Below are positions 17,691 through 25,551 of a stretch of 64,000 nt of DNA, piece by piece. Below the pieces are notes generated by a model, which had not been told where the DNA came from, searched no databases, and saw only the letters and a list, made by a program, of their open reading frames with translations. Source of the DNA: Melastoma dodecandrum (Eukaryota; Streptophyta; Magnoliopsida; Myrtales; Melastomataceae); contig JARUPY010000289.1 in NCBI GenBank assembly GCA_029817715.1, forward strand, positions 1-64,000, in the 5' to 3' direction. Both the position numbers and the translations under genes were made by a program. The number at the start of each line of letters is the position of its first letter. Position 1 is the stretch's first letter.

Positions 17691-19256
17691 ATGACGTTCG
17701 TGCCGGGTTTCTCGAGCGACATCTTCATCAGCTACACCCATCTCGACAACGAGCCGGACGCCCAGAACGAGCAATGGGTCGGCCAATTCCGTGATTACTT
17801 CGCGAGCGCGCTGCGCAAGCGGCTGGGCCGCGACGACGTCACCGTCTTCTTCGACCGCTCGGACCTCGGCGCCCAGGAGCTCGCCTACCTGCTCGAGAAC
17901 GCGCGCTCGGCGGCGCTCTTCATGCCCGTGCTGTCGCGCGCCTATGTCGAGCGGCCCTGGACCATCGCCGAGCTGAATGCCTTCCACGAGACGTCGCGCC
18001 AGCGCCACGCCGCGCTCGCCGGCATCAACCGTATCGTGCCGATCGAGATCCTGCCGTTCGAGGAGAACGAAAAGGTCTCAACCCTGCTGGCAGGCAACCG
18101 GGGCATGGGCGTCAAGCGCACCCGCTTCTACTTCCAGGATCCGGAATCGAAGATCGACTATACGCTGACGCCGAAGCATAGCGACGCCTACTGGAAGCGT
18201 GTCGCCGAGCTCGCCGAGAATTGCGTCCGGCTCCTGCGCGAGCTCAAGGCTAAGGCCGATGCCGGCGAGGCGGCGCCGCAGCCGATCGCCGCGACCTCCG
18301 CGCCGGTGCTGGCGACGTCGACCCAGCTTCCGCTGCGCGGCAAGACGATCCTGCTGGCGCAGTCGACGGACGATCTCTACGACGAGGCGCAGCAGGTCCG
18401 GAACTACCTCGGCCAGTTCGGCGCGGCCGTGGTTCCGCAGGACGAGTATCCCGTCGGCGGCGTCGACTTCGCGCGGGCGGTGCGCGGCGACCTCGAGCGC
18501 GCCGACCTCTTCGTCCAGCTCCTCAGCGCCTCGCGCTCGCGCATCCCCTCCGATCTGCGCCAGAGCGACACCGAGCCGGCGCAGAGCTATTCGGCCTTCC
18601 AGTACGAGGCGGCGCGCCGGCGCGCCACGCCGCTGCCGATCCTCCAGTGGCGCCGGCCGGACATCAATCCGGATTCGGTCACCCATTCCGACCGGCAGCT
18701 TCTCGCGGGCCCAGACGTGCGCGTCATGGGGCTGCAGGAGTTCATGGCCAGCATCGTGACGCGGGTCAGGGAAGAGGACGAGAAGCTGCGCCGCAGCGAC
18801 GATCGGCGCCGCAAGGCGGAGGAGCGTCAGGCCGTCGACGACGGCGTCGCCTGCGACGAGAGCTTCTTCTTCATCAACGCCTATCCGGACGATCTCGAGC
18901 TCGCGAACTCGCTCGCCGCCGCTTTTCGGAAGAGCCGGCGCAACGCCTTCCTGCCGCTGACGACCGGGCTCGCCAAGGAGAAGGACGAGGACGTCGACGA
19001 GAACCTCATAAACTGCGACGGGCTGCTGCTGGTGTTCGGCATGGCGCCGGCGCATTGGGTGCGCGCGCAGCTGCGGCGCTATTTCAAGCTGGCGCCGCGC
19101 CGCGAGAAGGCGCCGGTCTGCCGGCGGATCGTCATCGCGCCGGGCGCCGAGCCGGACGCCGTCGCCGGCGCGACGAACTTCGAGGCGATCGACTGCCGCG
19201 AGGGCGCGCTCGACGACCTCATCCATAAGGTCGTTGGCGATCTATGTCCGACCTGA
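17691..19256 (+). CDS. Triple TIR-module protein
   Basis: From the ATG at 17691 the product has 521 residues; a TTG at 17655 would add 12. Module 1 (about 8-185) is a clear TIR domain: SSDIFISYTHLDNE, VTVFFDRSDLGAQE and RPWTIAELNAF, with Glu94 at the usual catalytic position. Module 2 (about 217-360) repeats the fold more loosely: KTILLAQSTDDLYDEAQQV, a VPQDEYPVGG segment and DLFVQLLSASRSR. Module 3 (about 390-521) has FFFINAYPDDLELANSLA and CDGLLLVFGMAPAHWVRAQL. Modules 2 and 3 may be binding or scaffold copies. TIR domains often cleave NAD+ in immunity, which is inferred here. Its end overlaps the NTPase start by 13 bases, so the two are very likely translated together. Confidence 0.85.
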   Translation: MTFVPGFSSDIFISYTHLDNEPDAQNEQWVGQFRDYFASALRKRLGRDDVTVFFDRSDLGAQELAYLLENARSAALFMPVLSRAYVERPWTIAELNAFHETSRQRHAALAGINRIVPIEILPFEENEKVSTLLAGNRGMGVKRTRFYFQDPESKIDYTLTPKHSDAYWKRVAELAENCVRLLRELKAKADAGEAAPQPIAATSAPVLATSTQLPLRGKTILLAQSTDDLYDEAQQVRNYLGQFGAAVVPQDEYPVGGVDFARAVRGDLERADLFVQLLSASRSRIPSDLRQSDTEPAQSYSAFQYEAARRRATPLPILQWRRPDINPDSVTHSDRQLLAGPDVRVMGLQEFMASIVTRVREEDEKLRRSDDRRRKAEERQAVDDGVACDESFFFINAYPDDLELANSLAAAFRKSRRNAFLPLTTGLAKEKDEDVDENLINCDGLLLVFGMAPAHWVRAQLRRYFKLAPRREKAPVCRRIVIAPGAEPDAVAGATNFEAIDCREGALDDLIHKVVGDLCPT

Positions 19257-21580
19257 CAGCGGAGCTGGCGCGGCCCTATCCTGGGCTGCGGTCGTTCAAT
19301 CACGACGAGGTGGAGATCTTCTTCGGTCGCGACGACTGCATCCATCAGCTCGTCGACACCTTGGCGCGCACCCGCTTTCTCGCCGTCCTCGGCTCGTCGG
19401 GCACCGGCAAATCCTCTATCGTCAAGACGGGCCTTCTCGACGCGCTCGAGCGCGGGCTGATGGCGGAGGCGGGCGCACGCTGGCGCGTGATCGATTTCCG
19501 GCCCGGCGGCACGCCGCTGCGCAACCTCGCGCGCGGCCTTCTCCAAAAGGACGCGGGCAGAGCACCCCCCGACGAGACCGACGTCGGAATCCTCAAAGGC
19601 TTTCTGGAGATCGGCCCGCGCTCGGTCATCGAATGGTGCCGCGACGGCAACCTGCCGGCCAAGACGAACCTGCTGCTGCTGGTCGACCAGTTCGAGGAGC
19701 TGTTCCGCTATCAGGGCTACGCCGGCAAGGAGGAATCCGAGGCGTTCGCCGCGTTGCTGCTCGAATCCGCGCACAGCCCGGAATTCCCAATCTACGTCAC
19801 CTTGACGATGCGCTCGGAATATCTCGGCGCCTGCTCGCTGATCGAGGGGCTCGCGGAGACGATCAGCCGCGGCATGGTGCTGACGCCGCGCATGACGCGC
19901 GAGCAGTGCCGCGAGGCGATCGTCGGGCCGGCCCGCGTCTGCGACATCCGCATCGAGGAGCCGCTGGTCAACCAGCTCCTCAACGACCTCGCCAATTTCG
20001 CACCGTGGGACGACAGCGGCTCCGCCGACCAGCTCGACCGGCTCGTCCGCCGCGCCGACCAGCTGCCGCTGCTCCAGTACACGTTGAACCGCCTGTGGCT
20101 CGACGCGAAGGCGCGCGGCAGGGACGAGCAAATCCAGCTCCGCCTGTTCGACTACAAGGCGATCGGCGGCCTTTCGGGCGCGCTCGACGCCCATGGCAAC
20201 GAGCTTCTCAAGGATTTGTCCAAGAAGGGCCTCGCGCCGACGGTCGAAAAGGTGTTTCGCGCGCTCATCCAGGGCACCACGGTCGCCGACGCGGTGCGCC
20301 GGCCGCAGCAGTTCGGCGATCTCGTCTCGCTCTGCGACGGCAATGCCGGCGCCGTCGAGGACGTGCTCTATGCGTTTTGCGCGCCGGGCTGCAACTTCCT
20401 CGCGCCCGAGCTGCGCGACCCCGGCAAGGAGAACCGCAAGCCGCTCGATCGCGGCCAGTGGATCGACATCAGCCACGAGAGCCTGATCCGCCAATGGAGC
20501 AAGATGGCCGAGTGGCTGGGCAAGGAAAATTCCGCCGTCCAGCACTGGCGCCGCCTCGGCGAGCGCGTGGCCTTCGGCGAGCCGCTGCGCGGGCGCGAAT
20601 TGTCGAACCTGCTTGCCTGGCGCGACGAGGCGCAGCCGACGGAGGCGTGGGCGAACCGCAATGGTGGCGGGTTCGAGGAGTCCATCGCCTTCCTCGAGAA
20701 GAGCCGCCAGGCGGAGAACCGGCGCCGCAAGGGCGTCATCGCCGCGGCGCTCGCGATCTTCGCGGTGCTCGCCGGGACGACGGTCGCCGCGCTCCTCGCC
20801 TTCGCCGGCGCCAACCGGGCGAACACGACCCTGATCGCCGCCAAGGCGGAGCTCGACGAGACGAACAAGACGCTGCAATCCGCCAAGCTCGCGCTGGCGC
20901 AGCGTAACGCCGTGCTGCTCGAGAAGACGAAGGAGCTGGAGAAGGCCAAGAACGAGCTGAACCTCAAGCTCGCGCTGCTGCAGCAGGAGGAGGCCAAGCT
21001 CGCGAGGATGGCCGACCAGGACGCCGCCCTGAAGAAGAAGTTCGCCGAGGTGCAGAGCCGGCCGGCGGACGCCGTCAAGGGCGTCGACCTCGGGCTCGAG
21101 CCCGACAAGGGCCGCGACTACGCCAACGAGCTGACCGACCAGCACGTCGCGCCGACCGACCAGCTGACCGCGAAGCTCGAGGGTCCGACCCCGACCACGC
21201 TGCCGGGCGGCAAGGTGCTGACGACGCGCGAGGTGTACGACGCGCTCAGGACGGGCACGGTCAAGACGCCGAGCGGCACGGCCCAGTTCTGGCTCATCAA
21301 CGTCGGCATGGCCGCAAGTCCCTCGCTGCCGCGCGCCCACTACTTTGCCGATGTCGGCGATGGCGGAAAGTTCGACGACGCGACGCAGAAGCGGCTGTTC
21401 GACGATCTCTCGAAGCTCGTGAAGAGCTTCGGCGACGGCCTGATCTTTTTCGCCGCGGATGCCAATTCCTGGCGCTCCTACAACGCCGCGCTTCGCGCGA
21501 TCCAGATGGGCTATCCGAACGTCTACTGGTATCGCGGCGGCGCCGCGGCGTGGGACGCCGCAACCAAGATGAGCCCCTGA
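19244..21580 (+). CDS. nSTAND1-type NTPase with membrane segment, coiled coil and rhodanese-like tail
   Basis: The 778-residue protein opens with ARPYPGLRSFNHDEVEIFFG, the entry motif of nSTAND1 NTPases. Walker A is GSSGTGKS (50-57) and Walker B LLLLVDQFEELF (about 143-153). ISHESLIRQW, typical of the winged-helix end of this family, is near 410. A transmembrane helix lies at about 499-524 and a Lys/Glu-rich coiled coil at about 527-600. The last 115 residues resemble the rhodanese-like CXXCW proteins of PQQ-linked catabolism: YPNVYWYRGGAAAWDA is conserved, but the Cys pair is replaced in FFAADANSW (about 735-742). It is probably a membrane-anchored signal sensor working with the TIR protein, which is inference. 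The next gene starts 7 bases after its stop. Confidence 0.85.
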   Translation: MSDLTAELARPYPGLRSFNHDEVEIFFGRDDCIHQLVDTLARTRFLAVLGSSGTGKSSIVKTGLLDALERGLMAEAGARWRVIDFRPGGTPLRNLARGLLQKDAGRAPPDETDVGILKGFLEIGPRSVIEWCRDGNLPAKTNLLLLVDQFEELFRYQGYAGKEESEAFAALLLESAHSPEFPIYVTLTMRSEYLGACSLIEGLAETISRGMVLTPRMTREQCREAIVGPARVCDIRIEEPLVNQLLNDLANFAPWDDSGSADQLDRLVRRADQLPLLQYTLNRLWLDAKARGRDEQIQLRLFDYKAIGGLSGALDAHGNELLKDLSKKGLAPTVEKVFRALIQGTTVADAVRRPQQFGDLVSLCDGNAGAVEDVLYAFCAPGCNFLAPELRDPGKENRKPLDRGQWIDISHESLIRQWSKMAEWLGKENSAVQHWRRLGERVAFGEPLRGRELSNLLAWRDEAQPTEAWANRNGGGFEESIAFLEKSRQAENRRRKGVIAAALAIFAVLAGTTVAALLAFAGANRANTTLIAAKAELDETNKTLQSAKLALAQRNAVLLEKTKELEKAKNELNLKLALLQQEEAKLARMADQDAALKKKFAEVQSRPADAVKGVDLGLEPDKGRDYANELTDQHVAPTDQLTAKLEGPTPTTLPGGKVLTTREVYDALRTGTVKTPSGTAQFWLINVGMAASPSLPRAHYFADVGDGGKFDDATQKRLFDDLSKLVKSFGDGLIFFAADANSWRSYNAALRAIQMGYPNVYWYRGGAAAWDAATKMSP

Positions 21581-21587
21581 CCCCGCC

Positions 21588-23294
21588 ATGCCTTCTGCTC
21601 CGTCATCCCCCGCGATCCGCATCGACGACGTGCCCGCACGGCGCGGCGCGCAGGTCCTGCTCGAGCTGCTGGAAAGCGAGGGGGTGGACTACATCTTCGG
21701 CAACCCCGGCACGACCGAGCTGCCACTGATCGACGCCCTCGCCGGGACGACCTCCCTCCAGTACGTGCTGGCGCTCCAGGAGGCGAGCGCGGTGGCGATG
21801 GCGGACGGCTACGCCCAGGCGGCGCGGCGGCCCGGCTTCCTGAACCTGCACACCGCCGGCGGGCTGGGCCACGGCATGGGCAACCTCATCAACGCGCAGG
21901 TCTCCGGCACGCCGCTGGTCGTCACCGCCGGCCAGCAGGATTCGCGGCACGCTCTGATGGACCCGCTGCTGTTCGGCGATCTCGTCAGCATCGCCGCGCC
22001 GAGCGTGAAATGGGCGCGCGAGGTCACCGCCGCCGACCAGTTGCCGGTGCTGGTGCGCCGCGCCTTCCACGATTGCAGCGCGGCGCCGTCGGGCCCGGTG
22101 TTCCTGTCGCTGCCGATGGACATGATGGAGCAGATGACCAGCGTCGGCATCGCCGAGCGCTCGACCATCGACGTTCGCACCACCGCGGGCTCGCTCGATC
22201 TTCTCGTCGAGCGCCTCGCTGCCGTTGCGCCGGGGCGCCTCGCGCTGATCGCCGGCGACGAGGTGTGGGCGAGCGGCGCCACCGCGCAGGTCGTCGCGCT
22301 GGCCGAGACGCTGGGCGCGCCGGTGTTCGGCTCGTCCTGGCCGTCGCGCGTGCCGTTCCCGACCGCGCACCCGCTGTGGCGCGGCAACATGCCGACGCGC
22401 GCCGTCGACATCGCCGCCGAGCTCGGGCCGTACGACGCGCTGTTCGCGCTGGGCGGCAAGTCGCTGATCACCATCCTCTATTCCGAGGCCTCGGCCGTGC
22501 CGGCCACGTGCCGCGTCTTCCAGCTCTCGACCGATGTGCGCGACCTCGGCCGCTCGTACGCCACCGAGCTGTCGATGCAGGGCGACATCCGCGCGTCGCT
22601 CGACGCGTTGTTGCCGCGCCTGCGCAAGGCGTTGAAGGTCCACCGCAAGGCGCTCGATGCCGCCGGGGCGGCGCACGGCGCGCGCATGCAGGCCCGCTAC
22701 ACGGCCCTGATAGAACGCGCCGAGCAGGAGGCGCAGCGCCCGGTGACGACGCCACTGATCGCCGCCCGCGAGGTGCTGCGCGCCGTCCGCCACGACGTGC
22801 CGATCGTCGACGAGGCGATCGCCACCTCCGTCCACCTGCGGGCGCTGCTGCACGACCCGGTCGTCCGCCATTACGCCTTCCTGCGCGGCGGCGCGCTCGG
22901 TTGGGGGCTGCCGGCGGCGGCCGGCTACAGCCTGGGCATCGGCCGCGAGCCGGTGGTCTGCCTCGTCGGCGACGGCGCCGCGCTCTACTCGCCGCAGGCG
23001 TTGTGGACCTTGGCGCACGAGAAGCTGCCGGTCACGGTCGTGGTGATGAACAACCGCGAGTACAACGTGCTCAAGAACTTCATGCGAGGGCAGACGCACT
23101 ACCTGTCCGCGTCCCGCAACCGCTTCATCGCCATGGATCTCTCCGATCCGGCGATCGACTATCAGGGGCTCGCGGCCTGCCTGGGTGTCGAGGCGCGCCG
23201 CGTGGAGAAAGCAACCGAGATCGCCGACGCCGTTGCCGCCGGCATCGCGTCGGGGCGGCCTAACCTGATCGAGGTGACGATCAGCCCGGGCTGA
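21588..23294 (+). CDS. Thiamine diphosphate-dependent enzyme, benzoylformate decarboxylase-like
   Basis: The 568-residue protein has the three domains of the acetolactate synthase/benzoylformate decarboxylase superfamily. The N-terminal domain holds YIFGNPGTTELPLIDAL and LALQEASAVAMADGYAQA with the cofactor-activating Glu. LHTAGGLGHGMGNLINA and TAGQQDSRHAL resemble benzoylformate decarboxylase most. The ThDP/Mg motif is VCLVGDGAALYSPQALW followed by VVVMNNREYN. A 2-oxo acid decarboxylase is most likely; the substrate is unknown. It begins only 7 bases after the nSTAND gene, without a clear ribosome site, so it may depend on upstream translation. Confidence 0.82.
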   Translation: MPSAPSSPAIRIDDVPARRGAQVLLELLESEGVDYIFGNPGTTELPLIDALAGTTSLQYVLALQEASAVAMADGYAQAARRPGFLNLHTAGGLGHGMGNLINAQVSGTPLVVTAGQQDSRHALMDPLLFGDLVSIAAPSVKWAREVTAADQLPVLVRRAFHDCSAAPSGPVFLSLPMDMMEQMTSVGIAERSTIDVRTTAGSLDLLVERLAAVAPGRLALIAGDEVWASGATAQVVALAETLGAPVFGSSWPSRVPFPTAHPLWRGNMPTRAVDIAAELGPYDALFALGGKSLITILYSEASAVPATCRVFQLSTDVRDLGRSYATELSMQGDIRASLDALLPRLRKALKVHRKALDAAGAAHGARMQARYTALIERAEQEAQRPVTTPLIAAREVLRAVRHDVPIVDEAIATSVHLRALLHDPVVRHYAFLRGGALGWGLPAAAGYSLGIGREPVVCLVGDGAALYSPQALWTLAHEKLPVTVVVMNNREYNVLKNFMRGQTHYLSASRNRFIAMDLSDPAIDYQGLAACLGVEARRVEKATEIADAVAAGIASGRPNLIEVTISPG

Positions 23295-23337
23295 AGGGTC
23301 GAAGCGTGTCCCTGCTCCCGCTAGGGGAGGAGGCAGA

Positions 23338-23970
23338 TTACGCCCGGCCGGTGTCGGAATGCCTTGCATCCCGCTCGCGCAGCTGCGTCGAGGAGAGAGA
23401 CGACCGCTTGCCGTGCAGGAACACGTAGGCCGGCGGTTGTGTCGTCGCGAGCAGCGGCGCGTCGGTCTCGTCGAGCCGTCCTGCCGCTAGCGCCGAGGCG
23501 GCGCGCGTCTGCGCGGCGCGCAGGGTCGAGCCGGGTCGGTCGACGATGCCCATCGGAAACGTCGCGGCGATGTCGCGCCAGCGCTTCCAGTGATGGAAGG
23601 TGGCGAAGGAATCAGCGCCCATCAGCCAGACGAAATGCACGCCGGGGCAGCGCGCGGCCAAGGCCGCGACCGTGTCGCAGGTGAAGGGCGAGCCTAAGGT
23701 CTGCTCGAAGCCGGTGACGACGATACGGGGATGCGCGGCGAGGCGGCACGCCGCCGCGATGCGGTCGGCGACCGGCGGCAGCTCGCGCGTGTCCTTCAGC
23801 GGGTTGCCGGGCGAGACGAGCCACCAGACCCAGTCGAGGCGCAGGCGCCGCAGCGCGATCAGGCGCGCGGCGCGGTGTCCCGCATGGGGCGGGTTGAAGC
23901 TGCCGCCGAACAGGCCGATCCGCTGGCCACGCGCGACCGGCGGCAGGCCGGCAAAGCCTCGCGAGATCAT
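23338..23970 (-). CDS. nadD: Nicotinate-nucleotide adenylyltransferase
   Basis: It adenylates nicotinate mononucleotide in NAD synthesis. The protein is about 210 residues. IGLFGGSFNPPHAGHRAA is the nucleotidyltransferase GxFxPxHxGH motif, WLVSPGNPLKD and WLMGADSFATFHHWKRW are NadD blocks, and SSLSSTQLRER is the C-terminal ISSTxIR-type motif. The start at 23970 lies 16 bases after the proA stop, so both are one transcript. The rsfS and rlmH genes that usually follow nadD in this order are absent; the next gene is convergent. Confidence 0.93.
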   Translation of the reverse strand: MISRGFAGLPPVARGQRIGLFGGSFNPPHAGHRAARLIALRRLRLDWVWWLVSPGNPLKDTRELPPVADRIAAACRLAAHPRIVVTGFEQTLGSPFTCDTVAALAARCPGVHFVWLMGADSFATFHHWKRWRDIAATFPMGIVDRPGSTLRAAQTRAASALAAGRLDETDAPLLATTQPPAYVFLHGKRSSLSSTQLRERDARHSDTGRA

Positions 23971-23986
23971 GCGGGTCGCCGGCGGG

Positions 23987-25273
23987 TCACGGTCTGATCT
24001 GGCCGCGACCGTGCACGCGATACTTGAAGGTGCAAAGCTGTTCGACGCCGACCGGTCCGCGGGCATGCAAGCGTCCTGTCGCGATGCCGATCTCCGCCCC
24101 GAAGCCGAACTCGCCGCCGTCGGCGAACTGGGTCGAGGCGTTGTGCAGGACGATGGCACTGTCGACCTCGCGCAGGAATCTTTGCGCTGCCGCCGCATCC
24201 TCGGTGACGATGCAGTCGGTGTGACGCGAGCCGTAGCGTTCGATGTGGCCGATCGCCTCATCCAGCCCGTCGACGATCTTCACGGCCAGGATCGCGTCGA
24301 GATATTCGCGCGGCCAGTCCTCCTCCGACGCCGGCACGACGCGCGGGTCGAGCGCGACAGTGGCAGCGTCGCCGCGGATTGCGCAGCCCGCGTCGAGCAT
24401 CATGGCGACGAGGTCGCGGTGGAGCGGCGAGGCGGCATCGACGAGCAGCGTTTCGGCCGCGCCGCAGACCGAGGTGCGCCGGAGCTTGGCGTTGCGAACG
24501 ATCGCCATGGCCTTGGCGCGCTGAGCGCTCTTCTCGACGAAGACGTGGTTCACGCCCTCGAGATGCGCGAACACCGGCACCCGCGCCTCGCTCTGCACGC
24601 GCGCAACGAGGCTCTTGCCGCCGCGCGGCACGATGACGTCGATGGCACCGTCGAGGCCGCCCAGCATCGCGCCGACCGCCGCACGGTCGCGCACCGGCAC
24701 CATGGTGATCGCGGCTTCGGGCAGGCCGGCCGCGCGCAGGCCCTCGACGAGGCAGGCGTGGATCAGGCTGGTGGAATGGAAGCTTTCGGAGCCGCCGCGC
24801 AGGATCGCCGCGTTGCCGGCCTTGAGGCACAGCGCGCCGGCGTCCGCCGTCACGGCCGGCCGGCTCTCGTAGATGATGCCGATGACGCCGAGCGGCACCG
24901 CAACGCGCTCGATCACGAGGCCGTTCGGCCGGGTGAAGGTCGCGCCGACCTTGCCGACCGGATCGGGCAGGGCGGCGATGGCCTCGAGCCCCGCGGCGAC
25001 GCCCTCGATTCGGCCGGCGTCGAGCACGAGCCGGTCGATGAAGGCGGCCGGCGTGCCCCGCCCACGCGCCTCGGCGAGATCGCGCGCATTGGCGGCGACG
25101 ATGTCGTTCGCACGCTCGCGGACGGTGGCGGCAGCGATGGTGAGTGCGCGCGAGCGGTCAGCGTCGGACGCCAGCGCGAGTCGGCGAGCGGCGGCGCGTG
25201 CGTCGCGGCCGAGCGCGTGCATGACCGCCGCGAGGTCGGTCTCGGCGCCGGCGACGAGCTTGAGCTTTTCCAT
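23987..25273 (-). CDS. proA: Gamma-glutamyl phosphate reductase
   Basis: It is the second step of proline synthesis, reducing gamma-glutamyl phosphate to the semialdehyde with NADPH. The 428-residue protein has the full family pattern: [32 protein letters not shown], the catalytic Cys in [21 protein letters not shown] and the end [19 protein letters not shown]. The start at 25273 (MEKLKLV) is the natural N-terminus; upstream in-frame codons run into a dispersed repeat. proB, usually upstream, is not here. It is divergent from aroKB. Confidence 0.95.
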   Translation of the reverse strand: MEKLKLVAGAETDLAAVMHALGRDARAAARRLALASDADRSRALTIAAATVRERANDIVAANARDLAEARGRGTPAAFIDRLVLDAGRIEGVAAGLEAIAALPDPVGKVGATFTRPNGLVIERVAVPLGVIGIIYESRPAVTADAGALCLKAGNAAILRGGSESFHSTSLIHACLVEGLRAAGLPEAAITMVPVRDRAAVGAMLGGLDGAIDVIVPRGGKSLVARVQSEARVPVFAHLEGVNHVFVEKSAQRAKAMAIVRNAKLRRTSVCGAAETLLVDAASPLHRDLVAMMLDAGCAIRGDAATVALDPRVVPASEEDWPREYLDAILAVKIVDGLDEAIGHIERYGSRHTDCIVTEDAAAAQRFLREVDSAIVLHNASTQFADGGEFGFGAEIGIATGRLHARGPVGVEQLCTFKYRVHGRGQIRP

Positions 25274-25360
25274 GCGGGCTTTTATGGCGACGCGGGGCGC
25301 CGCTCGCAAGGCAAGCTTTCGATACGCAAAGAGGTTTGGGTCTCGTTCCCTCTCAAGCGG

Positions 25361-25468
25361 GTCATGCCCGGCCTTGTGCCGGGCACCCACGCCGAGACAT
25401 CGCGGCTCTTTGCCTTTGGTTGGCGTAATGTCCCGGCGTGGGTGGCCGGGACAAGCCCGGCCAGGACC
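25361..25468. repeat. REP-like palindromic dispersed repeat
   Basis: The element has inverted ends, gtcatgcccggccttgtgcc on the left and a ggccgggacaagcccggcc block on the right, around a variable core. A copy in the opposite orientation lies at 46662-46767. Both sit in intergenic DNA. Such elements are common and numerous in this order. Confidence 0.8.
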
Positions 25469-25551
25469 CGGATCGATGCGCACCTGGCAAGGTTAACCAA
25501 AGCCGTTCCAATCACCCTTCAAAAGCGCGCGGCCTATGCTAGACCGTGCGG

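Noticed and set aside
19079..21622. A minus-strand open frame of 847 codons
   Set aside because: It mirrors the TIR/nSTAND genes, is low in complexity (runs of Arg, Val, Leu, Glu) and matches no family; the plus-strand proteins have clear motifs.
15779..23294. Prophage or integrated element around the TIR/nSTAND block
   Set aside because: No integrase, attachment-site repeat, tRNA junction or phage gene was seen.
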